Shown in pieces: positions 25,717 to 33,136 of a DNA stretch of 48,399 nucleotides; within the stretch, counting starts at the first letter, position 1, and each line of letters starts with the position of its first letter. Source of the DNA: a virus. Location: IMG/VR virus record IMGVR_UViG_3300042691_016077, positions 1 to 48,399 of that record. The stretch is one strand, 5' to 3'. The notes beneath the pieces were generated by a model. It saw only the letters and a list, made by a program, of their open reading frames with translations, was not told where the DNA came from and ran no database searches. The translations under genes and the position numbers were made by a program.

Positions 25717-26528
25717 ATGTATTAAGTCTTTTTGATGGGATGAGCTGTGGCCAAATCGCACTAAACCGTTTGGGAATAAAATATGATAAGTATTTTGCAT
25801 CTGAAATTGATAAGTTTGCAATACAGGTAACACAACATAACTATCCAGAAACAATCCAGATTGGTGATGTAACACAAGTAAAAGGTTCTGACCTACCATC
25901 AATTGATTTACTTATTGGTGGTAGTCCGTGCCAGGGATTTTCATTTGCTGGTAAACAATTAAATTTTGATGATGAACGAAGTAAATTGTTTTTTGAATTT
26001 GTAAGGTTAATGGAAGAATGTAAACCAAAGTACTTTCTACTTGAAAATGTTGTAATGAAAAAAGAATATGAAGATGTTATAACAGAACATATGGGTGTAA
26101 AACCAATTCTTATAAATAGTAATCTTGTATCGGCACAAAATAGGAAAAGACTTTACTGGACCAACATACCAAACATAGAGCAACCAGAAGATTCAAACAT
26201 AACAATGTCTAACATACTTTTAAGTGGACAACACATAATTGTATCAAAACAAAAAAAGGAACATAAACCTGGTGGTGATAAGTCAGCGACATTACTTGCA
26301 AGAGACTACAAAGGATTTGGTAATCAACAAATGAGTGGTGTTATGGATAATGGTAATATTAGAATGTTAACACCAGTAGAATACGAAAGATTACAAAATG
26401 TCCCAGATAATTATTCTTCAGTTGCTTCAAACACACAGAGATATAAAATGTTAGGAAATGGCTGGACAGTGGGGGTTATTGAACACATATTCAAAAATAT
26501 GAAGTATGAATATATTGAGTCTATTTGA
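25713..26528 (+). CDS. C5-cytosine DNA methyltransferase 2 of 4 (SPCQGFS type)
   Basis: The product has 271 residues, the shortest copy. Motif I is LSLFDGMSCGQIALNRLG, motif IV GGSPCQGFSFAGKQLNF (~71-87), motif VI LLENVVMKKEYED, motif VIII QNRKRLYWTNIPNIEQPED and motif X MLGNGWTVGVIEHIF. It shares the PCQGFSFAG...FEFVRL block and the NSNLVSAQ string with copy 4. The target-recognition region is short (~180-225). Its last residues (KYEYIESI) are encoded by bases that also encode the start of copy 3, a 23-base overlap. All catalytic residues are present. Confidence 0.92.
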   Translation: MNVLSLFDGMSCGQIALNRLGIKYDKYFASEIDKFAIQVTQHNYPETIQIGDVTQVKGSDLPSIDLLIGGSPCQGFSFAGKQLNFDDERSKLFFEFVRLMEECKPKYFLLENVVMKKEYEDVITEHMGVKPILINSNLVSAQNRKRLYWTNIPNIEQPEDSNITMSNILLSGQHIIVSKQKKEHKPGGDKSATLLARDYKGFGNQQMSGVMDNGNIRMLTPVEYERLQNVPDNYSSVASNTQRYKMLGNGWTVGVIEHIFKNMKYEYIESI

Positions 26529-27411
26529 TGGTGTTTCATGCGGCCAATTAGCACTACAACGAGCTGGCATTAAGTATGATAAATATTTTGCTAGTGAGAT
26601 TGATAAACACGCAATTAAGGTCACACAACATCATTTCCCAAATACAATACAATTAGGTAGTGTTGTAGATTTAGACACCTCAACATTATCAAAAATTGAT
26701 TTGTTGTTTGGTGGATCCCCTTGTCAATCATTTAGTAGGTCTGGTGATAATACTGGATTTGATGGTAAGAGTGGTTTATTTTGGGAGTATATTAGAATAC
26801 TAAATGAATTGAAACCAACATACTTTCTTCTTGAAAATGTTGTAATGAAAAAAGAATGGGAAAATATTATAACAGAAGCTATTGGTGTTGAACCAGTAAT
26901 GATTGATAGTAAATTTTTTTCAGCACAAAAAAGACAAAGACTTTATTGGACAAACATACCATTTGATAAAAATATTGAAGACAAGAATATACACATATTA
27001 GATATTCTAATACCAACTGGTGAAGAAAAAATAATTAATGACCATATCCTTGTCCTTGATATTAATGAAGAAGGTTTTAAAATAAAAAATGGAACAAAAA
27101 CTGGCTATCTTTATGCCAAAGAAGGTGATTGTGTAAATTTAGAATTTCCTAAAAGTCAAAATAGAAGAGGTAGAGTAAGTTATGGTAAAACAAACACAAT
27201 TAACACCGCTTGTAATTATGGTGTTATTGTAAACGGTAATTTACGAGAGTTAAACATTACAGAATATGAAAGACTACAAACACTTCCAGATGGGTATACA
27301 TCTATGATTTCTTTAAACCAAAGAAAAAATGTTTTGGGTAATGGTTGGACTGTTGATGTTATAGGACACATTTTTAAAAATTTGAAGTATGAATGTATTA
27401 AGTCTATTTGA
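26506..27411 (+). CDS. C5-cytosine DNA methyltransferase 3 of 4 (SPCQSFS type)
   Basis: The product has 301 residues. Motif I is LSLFDGVSCGQLALQRAG, motif IV GGSPCQSFSRSGDNTGFDGK (~71-90), motif VI LLENVVMKKEWEN, motif VIII QKRQRLYWTNI and motif X VLGNGWTVDVIGHIF. The catalytic block matches copy 1, while the N-terminal IKYDKYFASEIDK string matches copy 2. The target region (~160-240) is longer, with VLDINEEGFKIKNGTKTGYL. The C-terminal KYECIKSI again comes from the 23-base overlap with the next start. The copy is intact. Confidence 0.92.
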   Translation: MNILSLFDGVSCGQLALQRAGIKYDKYFASEIDKHAIKVTQHHFPNTIQLGSVVDLDTSTLSKIDLLFGGSPCQSFSRSGDNTGFDGKSGLFWEYIRILNELKPTYFLLENVVMKKEWENIITEAIGVEPVMIDSKFFSAQKRQRLYWTNIPFDKNIEDKNIHILDILIPTGEEKIINDHILVLDINEEGFKIKNGTKTGYLYAKEGDCVNLEFPKSQNRRGRVSYGKTNTINTACNYGVIVNGNLRELNITEYERLQTLPDGYTSMISLNQRKNVLGNGWTVDVIGHIFKNLKYECIKSI

Positions 27412-28297
27412 TGGATTATCTTGTGGACAAATAGCACTTGAACGTGCTGGTATTACTGTGGATAATTACTATGCGTCCGAAATTGATAAACACGCAATTA
27501 AAGTAACCCAACATAATTATCCCAACACAATACAGTTAGGTGATGTTACACAAATAAAAGGTGAAAATTTACCCCAAATTGATTTGTTAATTGGTGGATC
27601 CCCTTGTCAAGGATTTTCATTTGCCGGAAGACAGCTAAACTTCAACGATCCAAGAAGTAAATTATTTTTTGAATTTATCAGACTAAAGAATGAGTTAAAC
27701 CCAAAATACTTTTTATTGGAAAACGTTGTAATGAAACAAGAATTCCAGGATGTTATAACGGAATATATGGGTGTTAGACCAATTAAAATAAATAGTAATT
27801 TAGTTTCAGCACAAACAAGAGAACGTCTATATTGGACCAACATACCAAATGTTGAACAACCAGAAAATCTTGGTATAAAACTAGAAGACATACTAGAAGA
27901 TATTGGTCCAGATGGAAATTACTACAATAGAAAAAAATTAAATAAGGCAACAATTCTTGGACGAAGATTAAACGAACACGGTAAAAGAGATGATTATAAT
28001 AAATCAATACCTATAAGTCAATGCCTAGAAGTAAGAGCAACAAATAGAGATAAGAGTAACTGCATTACAACTGTGGCTAAAGATAATGTATTAACAACGT
28101 TACCGATTGGAAGACATAAAGACGCATTTAAAAACAAACTACCATTTAGATATTATACCATTAAAGAACATTGTAGATTACAAACAGTACCGGATAATTA
28201 TTTTGATGGTGTTGCTAGTGAAAATCAAATAAGAAAGATGATTGGTAATGGATGGACTGTAGATGTGATAAAATATATATTTGCTAAAATTTGTTAA
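27389..28297 (+). CDS. C5-cytosine DNA methyltransferase 4 of 4 (SPCQGFS type)
   Basis: The product has 302 residues. Motif I is LSLFDGLSCGQIALERAG, motif IV GGSPCQGFSFAGRQLNF, motif VI LLENVVMKQEFQD, motif VIII QTRERLYWTNIPNVEQPEN and motif X MIGNGWTVDVIKYIF (~283-297). It is close to copy 2 in the catalytic block but near copy 1 at the N-terminus (ITVDNYYASEIDKHAI). The target region (~170-255) includes SQCLEVRATNRDKSNCITT, a distinct recognition sequence. It lacks the KYE..ESI-type tail because no further copy follows. It ends 6 bases before the promoter at 28303. Confidence 0.92.
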   Translation: MNVLSLFDGLSCGQIALERAGITVDNYYASEIDKHAIKVTQHNYPNTIQLGDVTQIKGENLPQIDLLIGGSPCQGFSFAGRQLNFNDPRSKLFFEFIRLKNELNPKYFLLENVVMKQEFQDVITEYMGVRPIKINSNLVSAQTRERLYWTNIPNVEQPENLGIKLEDILEDIGPDGNYYNRKKLNKATILGRRLNEHGKRDDYNKSIPISQCLEVRATNRDKSNCITTVAKDNVLTTLPIGRHKDAFKNKLPFRYYTIKEHCRLQTVPDNYFDGVASENQIRKMIGNGWTVDVIKYIFAKIC

Positions 28298-28302
28298 AAA
28301 AT

Positions 28303-28333
28303 TTTGTAGATTAAAATAAAATACATACCTTTG
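28303..28333 (+). promoter_or_regulatory. Bacteroidota-type promoter (TTTG-N19-TACCTTTG)
   Basis: TTTG (28303-28306) and TACCTTTG (28326-28333) are separated by 19 bases, the same geometry as at 15861. The gene at 28361 follows 27 bases downstream. The promoter gives a short transcript containing that gene and the structured RNA ending in the terminator at 28709-28734. Confidence 0.75.
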
Positions 28334-28360
28334 TATCGTTAATCAATTAAATATTTGTAT

Positions 28361-28594
28361 ATGTCAGGTTTATGTAAAAGAGTTGAAAAGAATTACCAAG
28401 TTCTTAAAAGTGGTGTTAAGAATAACACACTTACCATTGATGAGATTGATCATATGACTTGTGAGTTAATCACGTTTTTATCTATGTTGACTGAACAGAG
28501 AATAACACATATCAACGCTGATGAGACCGTTGACCGTTATAAAGAACGGGTGTGGAATATTGTAGAGAATGCCGGACTTTTACCGGAATTGTAA
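28361..28594 (+). CDS. Small hypothetical protein
   Basis: The product has 77 residues (MSGLCKRVEKNYQVLKSGVK..., ending VENAGLLPEL). I prefer the ATG at 28361 over a TTG 6 bases earlier. It is helical and charged with no known family. It has its own promoter and a structured, terminator-ended 3' region. This suggests a separately regulated early small protein, or that the RNA downstream is the functional part of the transcript. Confidence 0.6.
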   Translation: MSGLCKRVEKNYQVLKSGVKNNTLTIDEIDHMTCELITFLSMLTEQRITHINADETVDRYKERVWNIVENAGLLPEL

Positions 28595-28605
28595 AATATT
28601 TAAAA

Positions 28606-28735
28606 ATGGGTTGAACCGAGATTACCCATACAACTCGGCGGAATGAGACACGAGGCTCTCTGGGTGAAACTCCTCAACTATGTCTATATGGCATAGTGAA
28701 ACTACACTCCCCCATTGGTACCAGTGGGGGTTTTA
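28606..28735 (+). ncRNA. Candidate structured RNA with H-type pseudoknot
   Basis: Stem 1 ATGGGT (28606-28611) pairs with ACCCAT (28624-28629). Inside its loop CCGAG (28616-28620) pairs with CTCGG (28634-28638) downstream, an H-type pseudoknot. Further stems are GAGG (28652-28655) with CCTC (28672-28675), and ACTATG (28677-28682) with CATAGT (28692-28697). The region ends in a strong terminator. TGGGT at 28661-28665 could alternatively pair with ACCCA (28624-28628), giving a switch-like choice. No open frame of note lies in it and it is richer in GC than its surroundings. It is transcribed as the 3' region of the 28361 gene or as a separate RNA. It matches no RNA family that I recognise. Confidence 0.6.
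28709..28734 (+). terminator. Strong rho-independent terminator
   Basis: CCCCCATTGG (28709-28718) pairs with CCAGTGGGGG (28721-28730), with one G-T pair, followed by TTTTATTCTT. It ends the 28303 transcript and just touches the stop of the minus-strand gene at 28733. Confidence 0.85.
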
Positions 28736-29188
28736 TTCTTCTACCCAGATTACTAATTGATCTTCACCAACTCTAAATGGGTTTGCTAAAGACTCTCTAA
28801 AGACTGTACCAATTTTAAGAATCCAGTAAGTACCACCTTGAAACATTGGATAAATAACAAGAGCTAATTCCCATTTTAACGATTTAATAACAAATGGAAT
28901 TTCATTTTCTATTTCTCTAGAAACAATTTTTTCGGCAATTTCTTTTTTTGCCAAATTTATAAGTTCTTTTATTTCACCATTACTAATTTCACGCTGATTG
29001 TATTCGTAACTATGTTTACCTGTTAGTTCATAACCCTTACCCTCAAGTTCTTTTCTGTCCTTTCTTGCAAAACCATGAGAACCTCTATCAACTTCTAAAT
29101 TAAAGGTTACTTCCAGATTAGAAACGATTTGAGCTATAGTTTTTTCTAATAAAAGGTGTTTTCTAATTGATTCTCTTAATAAGTCCAT
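28733..29188 (-). CDS. Hypothetical protein with shared N-terminal tag
   Basis: The product has 151 residues. The N-terminus MDLLRESIRKHLLLEKTIAQ resembles the start of the products at 33137, 38123 and 43701 (basic amphipathic helix, then KxLLxE). The rest has a helical middle (EIKELINLAKKEIAEKI) and a beta-rich end (LVIYPMFQGGTYWILKIGTV). It is the only leftward gene of its stretch, and its stop lies in the terminator tail of the opposite gene. Function unknown; a virion-packaged protein is an inference from the tag. Confidence 0.55.
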   Translation of the reverse strand: MDLLRESIRKHLLLEKTIAQIVSNLEVTFNLEVDRGSHGFARKDRKELEGKGYELTGKHSYEYNQREISNGEIKELINLAKKEIAEKIVSREIENEIPFVIKSLKWELALVIYPMFQGGTYWILKIGTVFRESLANPFRVGEDQLVIWVEE

Positions 29189-29209
29189 TTTGATATTCTT
29201 TATTATAAG

Positions 29210-29216
29210 TATTTAT
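29210..29216 (+). promoter_or_regulatory. TATTTAT element upstream of the 29235 gene
   Basis: Sense TATTTAT (in AAGTATTTATTAA) lies 18 bases before the ATG, in the divergent gap with the 28733 gene. It is one of the recurring elements described in the findings. Confidence 0.35.
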
Positions 29217-29234
29217 TAATTATAGTTTATTAAT

Positions 29235-30269
29235 ATGAAAGAAAAATTTTTACCTTGGTTTTTATTATTTTGTGCTCTTGGTTTATCGGCAACAGCCGCT
29301 TATTACAGTGTTGTTGGATTATCAATTGTGTTTGTTGGCGTTGCAATTCCTGTGATTATAATGGGATCATTTCTTGAAATATCAAAAATAGCAATCGCCA
29401 CATATCTTCACGACAAATGGAAAGAAACATATGGTGCTCTTAAAATTTATATGACTACAGCACTTATAACATTATCCATTATAACATCGTTAGGTATCTA
29501 CGGATTATTAAGTACAGGGTTTCAAGGGAACATTGCGAAACTTGAGATAAGTGAAAAACAAATAAAGAATGTTGAAGTTAAGAAAAAAAGATTTGAAGAA
29601 ATAAAAACTGAATTAACAAAAGAAAAAACAACTCTTGATGGTGATATTACAAAATTAAGAGACGGTCTCTCTACGAATACAACAACACAAACTGTAGATC
29701 AGAAGACAGGTCAGTTAATAACAAGAGCCAATAACGCAAATAGAAAATCATTTGAAGGACAATTAAAAGACGCACAAACAAGAAGAGATACAATCTCAAA
29801 AAAGATTGACGGATATAACGATAGTATTACAAAACTTGATATTCAGATTTTAGATATGCAATCGCAAGACATTAATAGTAGTGAACTTGGTGCTATTAAA
29901 TATGTTAGTGAACTTCTTAATTGGGATATAAAAAAAACAGCAAATCTTTTTATTTTGATTTTGATTTTTGTGTTTGACCCGTTGGCAATTACTTTAGTTA
30001 TTGCAACAAATCAAGCCTTTAAAGGTAACAAAAAAGATGAGGATACACCTCAACCACCCACCAACCACCCCACAACCACCCCCCAAGTTACCATACAAGA
30101 TACCGACCAAGTAAATCCAATTATTATTGAAAAAATTGTTGAAGTTCCCGTTTATTTAGAAAAGGATGAAACACCAATTGATGAATATTTTGATTTAGAA
30201 AATACAGATTTAGATTTACAGGAAGAAAATAAAGTTAAGAGATTAAGATACACTAAAAAAAATGATTGA
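29235..30269 (+). CDS. Multi-span membrane protein with periplasmic/cytoplasmic coiled coil
   Basis: The product has 344 residues. Hydrophobic helices lie at ~7-27, ~30-50 and ~70-90, then a long charged coiled coil (~100-215), then another helix (~233-255: ANLFILILIFVFDPLAITLV). The C-terminal tail is Pro/Thr-rich (PQPPTNHPTTTPQVT) and then acidic, with an IIEKIVEVPVYLEK string like the VEKIVEVP repeats in the 18939 product. It is the first gene of the lysis-containing unit and overlaps the endolysin start by 8 bases. It could be a holin-like or host membrane-remodelling protein, but its size and coiled coil are unlike classic holins. Confidence 0.6.
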   Translation: MKEKFLPWFLLFCALGLSATAAYYSVVGLSIVFVGVAIPVIIMGSFLEISKIAIATYLHDKWKETYGALKIYMTTALITLSIITSLGIYGLLSTGFQGNIAKLEISEKQIKNVEVKKKRFEEIKTELTKEKTTLDGDITKLRDGLSTNTTTQTVDQKTGQLITRANNANRKSFEGQLKDAQTRRDTISKKIDGYNDSITKLDIQILDMQSQDINSSELGAIKYVSELLNWDIKKTANLFILILIFVFDPLAITLVIATNQAFKGNKKDEDTPQPPTNHPTTTPQVTIQDTDQVNPIIIEKIVEVPVYLEKDETPIDEYFDLENTDLDLQEENKVKRLRYTKKND

Positions 30270-30858
30270 GATTATTGATAAAAAAATCAAAAGAAAAACA
30301 ATAAATAATTCTGATAAAAATCAAATTATTTTGGTACATACGTCAAGAAAAATAGAAGAATATCTAACCTCATTAAAATACAGACACAATGGGAATTACA
30401 ATAAAATACCACACTATGTTATATCTAGAGAGGGTAGAATCATTCAACTATTAGAAGACCAAGACTATTCAGAGCTCTTCAATGACCCAACATATGATAA
30501 TAGGTCAATTGTAATTTCTTTAGAAAATTTGGGGTGGTTAGAAAAAGAACCATTGAAAAATCATTACATTAACTGGATTGGAAATATTTATAAAGAAAAG
30601 ATAGTAGATAAAAAATGGAGAGACTATTTTTTTTGGCAACCGTACACTGAAATACAAATGGATTCTTTGGCGGAACTATGTAAAAATTTGTCAAAAAAAA
30701 TGTCAATAAACTTAACTTGTGTTGGTCACAACACAAAAACAAATAGAATGGAAACATTTGATGGGATTTTTACTAGGTCTAATTTTGATGAAAATTATAC
30801 CGATGTAAGCCCTGCATTTGATTTTGAATATTTTATAAAAAAATTAGAAAATGAGTAA
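30262..30858 (+). CDS. N-acetylmuramoyl-L-alanine amidase-type endolysin
   Basis: The product has 198 residues of the Amidase_2/PGRP fold. IILVHTS (His26) gives the first zinc ligand. PHYVISREGRIIQLLEDQDY (~52-71) is the hallmark strand-loop. SIVISLENLGWL (~85-96) is the central strand. CVGHN (~152-156) gives the second His, and YTDVSPAFDFEYF (~180-192) the third ligand (Asp) in a position like DPGPAFDW. It should cleave the amide between muramic acid and the stem peptide. No signal peptide is seen, so export would need a holin. It overlaps the upstream membrane gene by 8 bases and is followed by spanin-like genes. Confidence 0.72.
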   Translation: MIEIIDKKIKRKTINNSDKNQIILVHTSRKIEEYLTSLKYRHNGNYNKIPHYVISREGRIIQLLEDQDYSELFNDPTYDNRSIVISLENLGWLEKEPLKNHYINWIGNIYKEKIVDKKWRDYFFWQPYTEIQMDSLAELCKNLSKKMSINLTCVGHNTKTNRMETFDGIFTRSNFDENYTDVSPAFDFEYFIKKLENE

Positions 30859-31420
30859 TTACGAAGAAATTAAAAATCTTTTAAAAGCATCTAAAAATAT
30901 GTTAGGTGGTACTAAATTGATGAATGAGGAAATAAGAATTAAAAACCAATATGGTATTATTACCGAAGATATGGAAACTCAAATCAACCCAATGAAAGAT
31001 GTTGAGAAAAAAATTCAAACCGACACTGAAAAAAATCCAGAAGAAAAGAAAAGAGCTTACAGAATTTCTGGTGGTATACTTGTAATCCACGGGATGGAAG
31101 AAGATAAATTACAACTTACTACAGATGATAAGACAGCATTCCAGGAAACTATGGATGAGTTTTTAACTGACGTAGCCAAGATTACTGACTTCAACAAACT
31201 AAACGTATATGAAAACAATGTTGAGTGGTCTGGAAAAATAACTGAAATGGATATTGAATTTTATATGTCAATTGGTGAAAACAACGGAGTTTACATCAAT
31301 GGTGATATGATAAAACTAGACGAAGAATTTACAAATATGGTTACAGCCCTTAAAACCTTTTATGAAAAATTCAAATCAAAGTGGTCTAAAATAATTACAG
31401 ATAGGAAAAAAACTAAATAA
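30851..31420 (+). CDS. Hypothetical protein
   Basis: The product has 189 residues, mostly alpha/beta with no recognised family. The N-terminal amphipathic segment (YEEIKNLLKASKNMLGGTKL) is followed by a linker and a compact domain (RAYRISGGILVIHGMEEDKL... to FYEKFKSKWSKI). It overlaps the endolysin by 8 bases and stands directly before the spanin-like pair. A virion or lysis role is possible by position only. Confidence 0.5.
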   Translation: MSNYEEIKNLLKASKNMLGGTKLMNEEIRIKNQYGIITEDMETQINPMKDVEKKIQTDTEKNPEEKKRAYRISGGILVIHGMEEDKLQLTTDDKTAFQETMDEFLTDVAKITDFNKLNVYENNVEWSGKITEMDIEFYMSIGENNGVYINGDMIKLDEEFTNMVTALKTFYEKFKSKWSKIITDRKKTK

Positions 31421-31421
31421 A

Positions 31422-31775
31422 ATGAAAAATTTTATAAACAAATATTTTAAAGAAATTTTAGTTGTAGTTTTAATTGTAGTTGTTATTTTTTTACTTGTAA
31501 AAATTTTTACACCGGCACAAGATAAGAGTGAATTATTAAAATATAAATTAAACCAACTTGACACCAAAATTGAAGGTTTAGTTAAAAAACAAAAACAATT
31601 GGACGACTCAATAGCTAGATATAAAAAAGATATTGAAAGAATAGATGAAAATATTGAAAATATTCGGTCACAAAAGACAATTATAAATAATTATTATGAA
31701 AACAAGGCCAAGACAATTCCTGGTATGACAAATAAACAAATTGACAGTGCGTTGAGAAAAAGATATAATTTTTAA
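31422..31775 (+). CDS. Possible inner-membrane spanin (Rz-like)
   Basis: The product has 117 residues: an N-terminal membrane anchor (EILVVVLIVVVIFLLVKIF, ~11-29), then a ~60-residue coiled coil (LNQLDTKIEGLVKKQKQLDD...) and a short tail. Signal-anchor plus periplasmic coiled coil is the architecture of Rz-type i-spanins. It lies two genes after the amidase and one base before a second exported coiled-coil protein. Spanins have little sequence conservation, so this is by layout only. Confidence 0.45.
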   Translation: MKNFINKYFKEILVVVLIVVVIFLLVKIFTPAQDKSELLKYKLNQLDTKIEGLVKKQKQLDDSIARYKKDIERIDENIENIRSQKTIINNYYENKAKTIPGMTNKQIDSALRKRYNF

Positions 31776-31776
31776 T

Positions 31777-32190
31777 ATGAAAATTTTAATTTCAATAGTT
31801 TTTATTTTATTTTCTTTTTTTGTTTTTTCTCAAAAAGAAACAAACATTGACACAAACGAAATTTGTATACCAAGTGTTGTTGTAAAAAAAATACTTTTGG
31901 ATTTAAATGAGTTAGACAGATTAAAAGACAATGAAAAATTAACTAAAAAAGAAATTTCTGAATTAGAAACTAAAGTTGTAAAACAAGACTCAATAATTTC
32001 TAAACTGGAACAAAAAGATGATACAAATCAAGTTATTATTAGAAGTTGGACCGAAAAATATAATTTGGTTGAAGAAGACAATAAAGACTTGAGAGGTAAA
32101 TTAAAATGGATTGAGATTAAAAACAATATCATTGAAATTGTTTCTGGAGCACTAATGGCATCAATTGTATATATAGAACTTTTAAAATAA
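31777..32190 (+). CDS. Exported coiled-coil protein, possible spanin partner
   Basis: The product has 137 residues. The signal peptide is MKILISIVFILFSFFVFSQ, with a Bacteroidota-like FSQ cleavage site. A coiled coil (~40-105) follows, then a C-terminal hydrophobic helix (~112-136, IIEIVSGALMASIVYIELL). No lipobox Cys is present, so it is not a standard o-spanin. A signal peptide plus C-terminal membrane helix resembles single-chain spanins. It is placed after the i-spanin-like gene and overlaps the next by one base. Confidence 0.45.
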   Translation: MKILISIVFILFSFFVFSQKETNIDTNEICIPSVVVKKILLDLNELDRLKDNEKLTKKEISELETKVVKQDSIISKLEQKDDTNQVIIRSWTEKYNLVEEDNKDLRGKLKWIEIKNNIIEIVSGALMASIVYIELLK

Positions 32191-32435
32191 TGGCACTAAC
32201 ACAAGCAGACAAAAGAGAAGTTGAAACATTAATCCGTAAAGAAATTAAAGACTTTATGGGGTCAACAACTTTTAAACAATTTGAGGACAAATTATTACAA
32301 AAAATTTCTAAAGATATACAAAAAGGAAAATTAGAAAAAGATGTTAAAGATTTGATTATAAAATCTTTTAGAGAATTTTACACAATGATGTACCAACAAA
32401 GAGGATATTGGGAAACTAAATTTAGAAACGCATGA
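32190..32435 (+). CDS. Small helical hypothetical protein
   Basis: The product has 81 residues: ALTQADKREVETLIRKEIKD ... DIQKGKLEKDVKDLIIKSFR, ending MYQQRGYWETKFRNA. It is highly helical and looks like a conserved small phage protein, but no function is known. It overlaps both neighbours by 1-4 bases in the lysis/virion operon. Confidence 0.55.
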   Translation: MALTQADKREVETLIRKEIKDFMGSTTFKQFEDKLLQKISKDIQKGKLEKDVKDLIIKSFREFYTMMYQQRGYWETKFRNA

Positions 32436-33106
32436 CAGATTTATTTGCTAGTTTTATGAAAAATTATGATAGTGAAGCCAGTAAAGCTGGTCTTACTGGA
32501 AGCGAATTAGCCCAATCTAGAAAGGATATTGGTTTGAAAGAAAATAGTAAAAGCCCAAATGATTATCTTAAAAAAGGTGTATCAATGGAAGAAATTACAG
32601 AGTTAGCAAAGAATAAAAAACTTTCAACAAATAAAATCAAAAAAGAAATACAACAACTCCTAAATGACGGAGAAGATGTGAATGAATTTTTACAATCAGT
32701 TAAGAAAAAATTTAACAAAAGTAAAAAAGAAACTAAAGAAGGTATGGGTACTGGTGCTGGCGGTGGTAGTTTTGAACCGGCAATTTCTTTTGGCGAAACA
32801 AAAAAGGTTGAAACTAAAGAAGGTACATCAACCGCATCATCTGGTTCTTATGAAACTAATAAGATGTGGGCCAAGTCAATGAGTAAAAAACATTGGAGAA
32901 ATGCTGGAGCTAATTATATGCCAGGGGCTAAAAGAGTCCAGGTTAAAAAAAAATGTACACGTTTTCCATACTGTAATCAAGGCGATATTAACGCTCTTAA
33001 CATTTTTGAAAACGAAATTGGTCAAAAAGTAATTAGAAACATAAGTGAAGAATTAGGTGTTAGTGAACAATACATCAAAAATTTAATAAAAAGGGAAATT
33101 AATTAA
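32432..33106 (+). CDS. Candidate virion/core protein
   Basis: The product has 224 residues. It has a helical N-terminus, a low-complexity Gly/Ser/Thr/Lys middle (~110-140; GAGGGS, SSGSY) and a compact C-terminal domain starting CTRFPYCNQGDINALNIFEN (~185-204) and ending SEELGVSEQYIKNLIKRE. It is Lys-rich overall. No enzyme motif was found. The role is inferred only from neighbours and a low-complexity linker typical of processed head or tail proteins. Confidence 0.5.
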   Translation: MTDLFASFMKNYDSEASKAGLTGSELAQSRKDIGLKENSKSPNDYLKKGVSMEEITELAKNKKLSTNKIKKEIQQLLNDGEDVNEFLQSVKKKFNKSKKETKEGMGTGAGGGSFEPAISFGETKKVETKEGTSTASSGSYETNKMWAKSMSKKHWRNAGANYMPGAKRVQVKKKCTRFPYCNQGDINALNIFENEIGQKVIRNISEELGVSEQYIKNLIKREIN

Positions 33107-33115
33107 TCCATAAGA

Positions 33116-33122
33116 TATTTAT
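33116..33122 (+). promoter_or_regulatory. TATTTAT element upstream of the 33137 gene
   Basis: TATTTAT (in GATATTTATAAAT) lies 14 bases before the ATG. It is a member of the recurring element set. Confidence 0.35.
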
Positions 33123-33136
33123 AAATAAAATAGAAA

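Noticed and set aside
24847-28297. Complete restriction-modification system
   Set aside because: No cognate endonuclease gene is convincing; the nearby 22851 gene is only weakly nuclease-like and is separated by two genes, so phage self-modification is more likely.
28606-28735. Known ribozyme or riboswitch (hammerhead, pistol, glutamine type)
   Set aside because: The conserved cores of these families as I know them are not visible; it is left as an unassigned structured RNA.
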